Positions 1 through 6,211 of a stretch of DNA of 31,131 bases are shown here, piece after piece. Under the pieces are notes generated by a model. That model did no database searches. It saw nothing but the letters and a program-made list of their open reading frames with translations, and had not been told where the DNA came from. Every line of letters begins with the position of its first letter. The first letter of the stretch is position 1. Origin of the DNA: DASYAN01 sp036501345 (GTDB taxonomy: Bacteria > Chloroflexota > Ktedonobacteria > Ktedonobacterales > Ktedonobacteraceae); NCBI GenBank assembly GCA_036501345.1, contig DASYAN010000013.1:1-31131 (forward strand), in the 5' to 3' direction. A program made the translations under genes and the position numbers.

Positions 1-1249
1 CGTGCAGAGTAAAGTGCTCGGGCCAATAACGCCGCGAGGTCCTTAATGCATTAGGAGCATGCACACCAAATCCGCAGAGCGACCCATTTGATATATATCC
101 TGCAAACTCATCTAGTACATCGAGATCACCACTGACACCGAGGTCACTGATAATACCTTCAAGAATACCTGCAACACGTTTGACACCCAGGCGGCAAGGA
201 ACACACTTACCGCAAGATTCTTTGCTCAAATAGCGGCTACGTTCCAGAGTCCAGGCAACCATACAGGTAGTAGCTGAAAGCAGTTCGATAATGCTTGAAC
301 CAACTATTGCTCCAGCATTCTCCAGCGGATCAAAATCGTAGGGAGTATCGAGCCAGGCAAGTGGCAGAGCACCACCTTCCGCACCGCCTACAACAACAGC
401 TCGTATATCATCCTCTACTAAACTCACGCCAGCTTCAGTGAAAATATCACGCAATGAAGCACCAAAGGGAACCTCAACAACTTTCGGCTCGCTCTTCTCC
501 AAACCATAAACGGTCACAATTTTTGTTCCTGGAGTCGTTGCCGTACCAACACGAGCAAAAGCAGCTACACCATCACGTATAATTACAGGCACATTTGCTA
601 ACGTCTCAATATTATTGATCGCAGTCGGTTTATCCCACAAACCATACTGGGCGGGGAAAGGTGGGCGCTGTTCAGGCATGCCACGACGCCCTTTGATTAG
701 AGCGATCTGTACTGTCTCTTCACCGCCCATGAAGCCCATATCTACGCCCAGCACGTTAATGGTACAGCTAAAATCGGTTCCAAGGATATCACGACCAACG
801 CGATTGGCTTTTAATGCTTCCTGGAGAGCCTGTTGTACAGATGCGATACCTTCTGTAAAGTTGCTACGTGTGAAAAGATATGCTTCAGAGGCTCCTACAG
901 CATAGGCTGCAAGTAGAATACCCTCAATGACCTGATGTGGATTATTTTCCAGCAACGAACGAGCGACCAATGAGCGGGGATCAGCATCATAGGCATTACA
1001 GATCACATATTTTTGCTCATCATCAGACTGGCGCACAAGACGCCACTTTTCACCAGTCAGACGACCAGCTCCACCACGTCCACGCAATTTTGCATCGACG
1101 ACCTGCTGGACAACATGTTCTGCCGATAGCTCACGAATAGCTTTTTCCAACGCTGCATACCCACCAGTTGCCCGATATGCATTCAGAGCACGCACATCAG
1201 GATCGTCAGCTCGCCGCAACAACCGATAAGAAGACTCAAACTTAGGCAT
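1..1249 (-). CDS. nuoF: NADH-quinone oxidoreductase subunit F-like, 3' end outside window
   Basis: In complex I this subunit takes electrons from NADH through FMN and the N3 [4Fe-4S] cluster. The reading frame is open from the ATG at 1249 to the left edge (416 codons), so only the last residues are missing. Visible marks are the glycine loop GRGGAG at residues 57-62, GGEET at 175-179, PPFPAQYGLW followed by KPTAINNIETLANVP, and the C-terminal cluster ligands C346, C349, C352 and C392. The start overlaps the end of the upstream hybrid gene by 8 bases, so the two are probably translationally coupled. Odd points: the loop continues as RLTGEKW instead of the usual FPTGxKW, and the usual NADExEPG stretch reads NAYDADPR (residues 85-92). 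The FMN/NADH pocket is therefore altered while N3 is kept. The family call is firm; NADH as the donor is not assured. Confidence 0.93.
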   Translation of the reverse strand, partial: MPKFESSYRLLRRADDPDVRALNAYRATGGYAALEKAIRELSAEHVVQQVVDAKLRGRGGAGRLTGEKWRLVRQSDDEQKYVICNAYDADPRSLVARSLLENNPHQVIEGILLAAYAVGASEAYLFTRSNFTEGIASVQQALQEALKANRVGRDILGTDFSCTINVLGVDMGFMGGEETVQIALIKGRRGMPEQRPPFPAQYGLWDKPTAINNIETLANVPVIIRDGVAAFARVGTATTPGTKIVTVYGLEKSEPKVVEVPFGASLRDIFTEAGVSLVEDDIRAVVVGGAEGGALPLAWLDTPYDFDPLENAGAIVGSSIIELLSATTCMVAWTLERSRYLSKESCGKCVPCRLGVKRVAGILEGIISDLGVSGDLDVLDEFAGYISNGSLCGFGVHAPNALRTSRRYWPEHFTLH

Positions 1250-1982
1250 CTGGCTGCCTCACATGATTAATATTACCCCACAGACCACGCTTGTCCGGGG
1301 CCAGTCCGCGCATGGGTTGATCATCGCGCCGAATGCCCTTGACAGCAGGAGCAGGCTTAAACTTTGGACTCATCGTGGCAATGCCAAAGATATCGCTTAG
1401 ATCTACACCACGTGCCTGGACGATGCGTTTGGCAGCTTGCAGTGGCAGGTAGCCGTAGATATCCATAACGGCATCCAACAATCCTGGCAGAGCTCCAGCT
1501 TCTTGCGACCATGTTTCTAACAACGTATCGACCTTACTCAGATCTATCTCCGGCTCCAAATGGTCCTTCACAGGCATCGCAACACAGGGAGCGACCGGCT
1601 TATTTAAGTAGTCAACTGCATATTCGGAGATACGCGTCTTATAAAAGCCAGCCTTCGATGCACCAGTTGCAGGGGCAAGTTTGCGCGGTGTAAATTTTTC
1701 AGCTCCCTCGCGAATATAAGACTGGAACCATGGCCGCTCTTTCCACTCATAGATTGGCTCATACTCGATGGTAATTGCACGAGGCGGACAGGCCTTTTCA
1801 CAAAGAAGACAGGATTCGCACTTCAAATTGAACTCTGTTTGTAAGCCTTCCTGGGCAATTAATTGAATTAAGCCCCGGCTACGCGGTGGCAATTTCGGCT
1901 TCTCATAAGGATAGAGCCTAGTCACCTTTGGTCGTAACAGGTGACTAAAGGTTAGGCCCATGCCTTCAAGGATTCCACGCAT
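1242..1982 (-). CDS. Hybrid NuoI-like ferredoxin / NuoE-like helical domain protein
   Basis: A 246-residue protein that joins pieces of two complex I subunits. Residues 1-75 resemble the start of NuoI: a membrane-facing amphipathic stretch, YPYEKPKLPPRSRG, then one [4Fe-4S] motif C55-x2-C58-x2-C61-x3-C65-P. NuoI normally has two such motifs; the second is absent. Residues about 145-210 resemble the N-terminal helical bundle of NuoE (LLDAVMDIYGYLP and VDLSDIFGIAT), but the thioredoxin-like [2Fe-2S] domain with its four cysteines is missing. The linker holds only one cysteine, C133. It starts 3 bases after the nuoB stop and overlaps nuoF, so it is in one operon with them. Seen: domain order and cysteine count. 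Inferred: it links the input module to the connecting arm while carrying fewer clusters. A simple annotation would call it a 4Fe-4S protein or NuoI. Confidence 0.85.
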   Translation of the reverse strand: MRGILEGMGLTFSHLLRPKVTRLYPYEKPKLPPRSRGLIQLIAQEGLQTEFNLKCESCLLCEKACPPRAITIEYEPIYEWKERPWFQSYIREGAEKFTPRKLAPATGASKAGFYKTRISEYAVDYLNKPVAPCVAMPVKDHLEPEIDLSKVDTLLETWSQEAGALPGLLDAVMDIYGYLPLQAAKRIVQARGVDLSDIFGIATMSPKFKPAPAVKGIRRDDQPMRGLAPDKRGLWGNINHVRQPDA

Positions 1983-1985
1983 ACA

Positions 1986-2588
1986 CTATACCTCTATTTC
2001 CTTTTCGCCACGTATTTTGAGACCCTGCTTAGCTATTTTCTCACGTAATTTCAGAATACCTTCAATCAGTGCCTCTGGACGGGGCGGGCAACCAGGCACA
2101 TAGACATCGACTGGCACAATTGTATCCACACCCTGGACCGTATAGTAACTATCATAGAACTCGCCACCAGAGTTGGCACATTGGCCCATACTGAGCACCC
2201 ACTTGGGCTCAGGCATCTGTTCCCATAGAAGACGCAGTCGTGGACCCATTTTGACAGAGACCGTACCAGCCACAATCATCAAATCTGCTTGACGGGGACT
2301 GGAACGGAAGACCTCGGAGCCGAAACGGGACAAGTCATAGTGAGCCTGAGCCGAGGCCATCATCTCGATGGCACAACAGGCTAGGCCATAGCCTAGCGGC
2401 CAGACCGACTTGGAACGCGCCCAATTTTGTGCCCACTGTAACATATCAGCCAAACTGGTTAGCTGAACTGGGAGTTCCTGATCTCCTGGGATATATTCAT
2501 GGGGACCGGACGCCATAGCGATAGGAATTGGTCTACGGCGTGCTGATGATCCCGCTGTCTTGTTATTTTCGCTTAATTCGCTGCTCAT
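1986..2588 (-). CDS. nuoB: NADH-quinone oxidoreductase subunit B
   Basis: NuoB holds cluster N2, the last iron-sulfur centre before quinone, at the junction of the peripheral and membrane arms. All four N2 ligands are visible: the C71-C72 pair in GYGLACCAIEMM, C137 in MGQCANSGG and C167 in VYVPGCPPRPEALIEG. At 200 residues it is somewhat longer than usual because of a polar N-terminal extension of about 40 residues. The ATG at 2588 has a strong GGAGGAG ribosome site about 9 bases upstream. It is the first recognisable gene of the leftward operon; nuoA is not next to it, and the other subunits may lie beyond the left edge or elsewhere. The subunit call is secure. Confidence 0.96.
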   Translation of the reverse strand: MSSELSENNKTAGSSARRRPIPIAMASGPHEYIPGDQELPVQLTSLADMLQWAQNWARSKSVWPLGYGLACCAIEMMASAQAHYDLSRFGSEVFRSSPRQADLMIVAGTVSVKMGPRLRLLWEQMPEPKWVLSMGQCANSGGEFYDSYYTVQGVDTIVPVDVYVPGCPPRPEALIEGILKLREKIAKQGLKIRGEKEIEV

Positions 2589-3011
2589 CGAATTGTACTC
2601 CTCCGCAAAAGTTCAGCAGCACCTCTTGCTCGGTTTAAATTATTGTAGTGTCATGTCATATAGAGGATGAGGAACGATCTATCTACACTCCACTTCGGCC
2701 CTATTATAGCACGTTTCCTTCAAGCGTGCTATAACAACTGTTGATGAGGATACAGGCCATTTTTGGGCGTGCAGGCAGCCGGGGATAATGGGTACCGTAT
2801 CGATCTCTAAGGGTGACGGGCCTGCAGCAAATCGAAGGAGAGAGTATGGGAAGCACCCACCAGGACTGATCGTTCCATAGGACATGTAGTCGCTGAACCT
2901 GCAGGTAAAGAGCGACTTCAGTCCCTTGAAAGAACGCTGAAGTGACATCTCCCCATGCCGTGATCAGGCCGGGAATTCCCGTCCTCGCGAACGGGCCTTC
3001 CTGAAGCTCTC
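2589..3011. other. Gene-free gap with inverted repeats, possible mobile-element remnant
   Basis: I see no convincing gene here. Two minus-strand frames stay open (down to 2679 and 2704), but their translations are rich in Cys, Pro and Ser and lack recognisable motifs. The stretch holds a 12-bp perfect palindrome CGGGAATTCCCG at 2970-2981 and an inverted repeat ACTTCAG/CTGAAGT at 2915-2921 and 2937-2943. The sequence near 2913-2924 (GACTTCAGTC) resembles the small hairpins of IS200/IS605 ends, so a decayed element end is possible but unproven. The nuoB ribosome site (near 2600) is inside this gap and its promoter should be too. Confidence 0.35.
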
Positions 3012-4058
3012 TCACAACACGCCTACCCGTGGAGAGTTGATAATAGGCAGCATTCCCCCATCTCTATCCTGCTTTTTCGCGCATTTAGCGCAAAACACGC
3101 TATTATCTATACTATCAGTAAAGTATCCCATTGCAACCGTTGTTGCAGGCTTCCCACATACGGTACAAGGAAAAGCAGGCGCAGTATTTTGAGCAAGGAG
3201 CTGCACAGGTTCCTTTTTCTCTTGTAGGATTCCCTCTCGTTCACCAATCACTCTCAGATTGATATAGGTTGAAGATCCGTAATCGTAGATATAGGAAAAC
3301 TTTTGCCCAACTTTGAGGACGCGCTCTAGTGGGACCTCCATGCTGCAGTCCTCGATTTCGTTGAGAAGTGTCTTGACAATCAATTTCTGGTACTCCAAGA
3401 TTAGGAGCTTTATGCGTCCTTCCTCAGAAAGTTTATTGTTTTCACTTTTCCATATAGATCGATCTTCTTTTGTAATCCTCACTTGTTCTGCTTTAAGAAA
3501 ATCAATAAGCTCATAGAGGGAACGTGGCTTCTTGATTTCTGCAAACCATTCAGTTGGCAGCGAATCTGGATTGGAAGGAACACCGAGATAGGATGCAAAT
3601 CTTTCTGTGAATCGGGATAAAATCGCATCTACAACTTCTCTCAATTCTTCCTCTTCCTCTTCTTCAGAGAGATCTTCCTCTTCTATTTCCTCTTCTTCAC
3701 CAACAAAGAAAAAGTCATCCGGATAATCCGTACTATAGTTTGTACCATTAATAGTGAAACCACTCAAATGATCTAAATCATCTATCCACATATCTTTGAG
3801 AAAGCGATCCAATGACCACAACGATTCAGAAGCAGGCACCTCAAAATGCAGCCAATATTGTGGATTGTATCGACCTTCAGCCAGAATATGAAATATGCGT
3901 GTTGTCGTCTCCTGGGACTGGTTCTCTTGCGAGGCAAGAGTGGTGAGTCGCTGCTTACAGAACTTGAGATGCTGCGTCATCTTATTTTTCGCAAGCTCAG
4001 CTTTGCAAAATGCACAGGTGCCTTTTGATATTGGTCTAGGTGTCGATTGGGTTTCCAT
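3012..4058 (-). CDS. Plasmid pRiA4b ORF-3-like protein with zinc-binding ends
   Basis: A protein of about 348 residues of the family named after ORF-3 of plasmid pRiA4b (Pfam PRiA4_ORF3), whose function is unknown. The family signature is split: an N-terminal part with WLHFEVPASESLWSLDRFLKDMW and later VGQKFSYIYDYGSSTYINLRV, the typical FxYxYDxG strand. Between them is a very acidic Glu run. It adds a C-x2-C-x11-H-x4-C zinc finger before the domain and a C-x2-C-x21-C-x2-C zinc ribbon at the end, so nucleic-acid or protein binding is a reasonable guess. I chose the ATG at 4058 because AAGAGG lies 6 bases upstream; ATG 4091 and TTG 4106 extend the frame but have no ribosome site. It is a single gene facing left. 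Family call good, function unknown. Confidence 0.8.
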   Translation of the reverse strand: METQSTPRPISKGTCAFCKAELAKNKMTQHLKFCKQRLTTLASQENQSQETTTRIFHILAEGRYNPQYWLHFEVPASESLWSLDRFLKDMWIDDLDHLSGFTINGTNYSTDYPDDFFFVGEEEEIEEEDLSEEEEEEELREVVDAILSRFTERFASYLGVPSNPDSLPTEWFAEIKKPRSLYELIDFLKAEQVRITKEDRSIWKSENNKLSEEGRIKLLILEYQKLIVKTLLNEIEDCSMEVPLERVLKVGQKFSYIYDYGSSTYINLRVIGEREGILQEKKEPVQLLAQNTAPAFPCTVCGKPATTVAMGYFTDSIDNSVFCAKCAKKQDRDGGMLPIINSPRVGVL

Positions 4059-4461
4059 TTTTTTCCTCTTCCGACTTTTCTCCATATCCATGAGAAAGTT
4101 CAGCAAATATATTGATCATTGACGTGATGTTCTGGCGTTGCATGGCTACTTAGTGCCCGCTCTCGCCCTCGTTTGTTTAGCTCACACCTTTCAGTTTATC
4201 ACGATTCGGATAGGTCTCAAGGAATTTCCTTAATAGTACCTAGCCATATTTGTCAGAGATTGTGGGTCGTGAGAATAACGAGATAAAATTGCTTTCACGC
4301 TGATAAATGCGGGAGCGTATTGTATAATAGATATATGGCATGTTGTATCTTGCCGATAAAAAACTAGCGATAGTCCCATAGGGAAAGCTTTCCTAGTTCT
4401 CAGGTCTTTTTCTGGTCTCTGGTCCAATTGATGTATGGTGAGGGAAGAAAGGATAGCTAAG

Positions 4462-4653
4462 ATGAACGAGTATGATGATCATTCTAACTATGAGGAATGC
4501 TCTGAAGCATTAAAGAGTACTGTTCAGGCGTGGATAGCCATGGTCTTTCAACCTGCTAAAAGTGTCTATCATCGCATGGACTCTCATGGGCTTAAGCATC
4601 AATTTGTGTACTCAGCAGCAAACGCCCATGCAAGTCTGTCCCACAATGGATGA
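4462..4653 (+). CDS. Small hypothetical protein, 63 residues
   Basis: No family recognised. The frame can start at ATG 4435, but ATG 4462 has AAAGGA about 9 bases upstream and is preferred. The product has an acidic N-terminus (MNEYDDHSNYEE) and then a mixed region without obvious motif, signal peptide or membrane segment. Its TGA overlaps the ATG of the next small ORF as ATGA at 4650-4653. The composition is not clearly coding, and the pair might be one short gene broken by a frameshift. A TATAAT at 4323-4328 upstream has no good -35 partner. Confidence 0.35.
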   Translation: MNEYDDHSNYEECSEALKSTVQAWIAMVFQPAKSVYHRMDSHGLKHQFVYSAANAHASLSHNG

Positions 4654-4778
4654 GATCTGCCATTGAGCAGGGGAAAGTAGCAACGAATACAAAAGATGTC
4701 TATGTCGTCACTGAAGAAAATGGAGTCGCAGTGCAGGTCGAAGTACTTGCGCCGCGAATTCAGGACACAGTTCAGTGA
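4650..4778 (+). CDS. Very small hypothetical protein, 42 residues
   Basis: This ORF starts in an ATGA overlap with the preceding small ORF and ends at TGA 4778. The product (MRSAIEQGKVATNTKDVYVV at its start) alternates charged and hydrophobic residues and could form a small beta sheet. The same frame is open for a short way upstream of the ATG, so the two ORFs may be remains of one gene. No homology is recognised. Confidence 0.28.
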   Translation: MRSAIEQGKVATNTKDVYVVTEENGVAVQVEVLAPRIQDTVQ

Positions 4779-5082
4779 ATGAGCACCTTCAGAAATGGGC
4801 AGAGAGATTTAGCCTAGGGATGCTTTATACAAAGAAGATCCTACCTAGGTACGCCGATCAGTGAGCTGGGCCAGTCTTGAATGCTGGGCAATTGACCTCC
4901 ATTTTATTCCACTCAAAAGTACAGAATCATGAGATTTTTACACAAAAAAATGCTGAGCTGTATTTTTGATGTGTTTGCACATACGAACCTCTTTATGTTA
5001 TACCTTCTCTATAGCTTTGTCAAAAACGTGAGGGATGAAATCTCTGTCGCTCACCTAGAGAATAGCTAGAAAGAGGCAAGCA
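4779..5082. other. Intergenic region with a weak promoter candidate
   Basis: About 300 bases without a gene. A possible promoter for the next gene is TTGCAC at 4975-4980 with TATACC at 4999-5004 (18-base spacer); both boxes match the consensus only in part. A purine-rich AAAGAGG just before 5083 is the ribosome site of the next gene. Nothing else stands out. Confidence 0.3.
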
Positions 5083-5589
5083 ATGAATATTCAAAATCAG
5101 CTCAGCTCAGAGGAGTGGAACACCCTCGTCGAAGCACCGATCAAGGCTGGCAAAGCCATGATCTTCGCGTCCCCATCGGGTCCAATCGGCGTGGTCAAAG
5201 AAACAATGGTATTGTTAAATAGCGTTAAGAAAGCAACGAGCACGCCTTCCAAAAGTTCATTCTTGGGCACAGTGGGCAAACAATTACACGATAGGCTAAG
5301 TTCGGCAAAAGCGATTGGTGATACGCTACTCACCGAACTCCAGTCGGTCACCGCTCCAGAAGAGACTAGGGAGATAGCGATAAAGGCCTCTAAAGAAGCC
5401 TCGGCTATCCTCGGTAAGGTACCTCCTACCGATGCATTAGCCTATAAAGAGTTCATCGTGTCGACTGCCAGCAAGGTTGCCGAAGCAGCCAGCGAGGAAG
5501 ATATCACAGGGATGAGAGGCAGCAAAGTATCGCCGACAGAACAGGCCTTGCTGAAGGACATTAAAGGGGCACTGGGGGTAAGCCCCTAA
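5083..5589 (+). CDS. Hypothetical protein, 168 residues, alpha-helical
   Basis: Not recognised. The ATG at 5083 has AAAGAGG 6 bases upstream, which supports it. The product begins with LSSEEWNTLVEAPIKAGKAM, then a short Gly/Pro/Ser stretch, and continues as Ala-, Ser- and Lys-rich helices (for example ASKVAEAASEEDI). There are no cysteines, no signal peptide and no clear membrane segment, so it is probably a soluble helical protein. Codon usage and base composition look like ordinary coding sequence. It stands alone between two gene-poor gaps. The tryptophan-containing opening followed by the small-residue segment looks like a conserved family head, but I cannot name the family. Confidence 0.7.
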   Translation: MNIQNQLSSEEWNTLVEAPIKAGKAMIFASPSGPIGVVKETMVLLNSVKKATSTPSKSSFLGTVGKQLHDRLSSAKAIGDTLLTELQSVTAPEETREIAIKASKEASAILGKVPPTDALAYKEFIVSTASKVAEAASEEDITGMRGSKVSPTEQALLKDIKGALGVSP

Positions 5590-6211
5590 ACCGACAAATC
5601 TATAGAGCCAAACTGGTGATTACGCGGTTGGTAAGATTGCCCCGGCTTCGTAGAGTCGGAGAAGGGAAATCTGGGAAACGCTACGGAGGAGGATATCATG
5701 GCAAAACACCAACCGCGTTTAAATGCATGTTCCTTGCGTATCGAGATGAGCATGGAAGGAGATGGAGCTTTGCAGCTAGGAAAAAAAAGGGGGAGGAAAA
5801 TTGAGCCATGGGAGAACCTTCTGGTAGGGATCGACATTCTGCCTCATTTCAGCTCAGGATAACCGCAGGGACTCCCGCACAACCGAGATGCCAGAGCTAA
5901 CAGCCCTTCTCACGGATTACCTCTCTTTATGCATTTTTTAACCGTATTGCTCCCATCCCGGGGTAGTTACAAAAAATATTTCGGCGGCATGCCAAACGTC
6001 CTTTCAATAGTGATGTTTGTCCCTCTTTCTCCCTAGAGAAGCGTCTAATATTCTTCTATACTTTAGGTCATGGAAGAATACTGCTGACTTTTGAAAAGTG
6101 CAGGGGTTTGATCTTTTTGCAGGTCGCAACGCATCATCTATGACTCGCTCTTTATCAGGGTAGGAGTAAATACGCTGATGAACCTTTTATCTGGAAAGGA
6201 AGATACTTCAG
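5590..6211. other. Gene-poor gap upstream of the STAND gene
   Basis: About 620 bases without a supported gene. A 62-codon frame at 5616-5804 is Arg/Lys/Gly-rich and looks like chance. The last ~25 bases, from TTATC near 6190, recur near 12081 in front of the decayed copy of the next gene, which places the left edge of the duplicated module here. AAGGAAG about 10 bases before 6212 is the ribosome site. Confidence 0.5.

Noticed and set aside
615..1140. Plus-strand ORFs over the nuoF-like gene
   Set aside because: They are antisense frames of a clearly coding minus-strand gene.
2679..3015. Two overlapping minus-strand ORFs
   Set aside because: Both translations are low in coding character; one starts with GTG in the stop of the pRiA4b gene, and no family is seen.
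5616..5804. 62-codon ORF after the 168-residue gene
   Set aside because: Arg/Lys/Gly-rich, no ribosome site, no motif.
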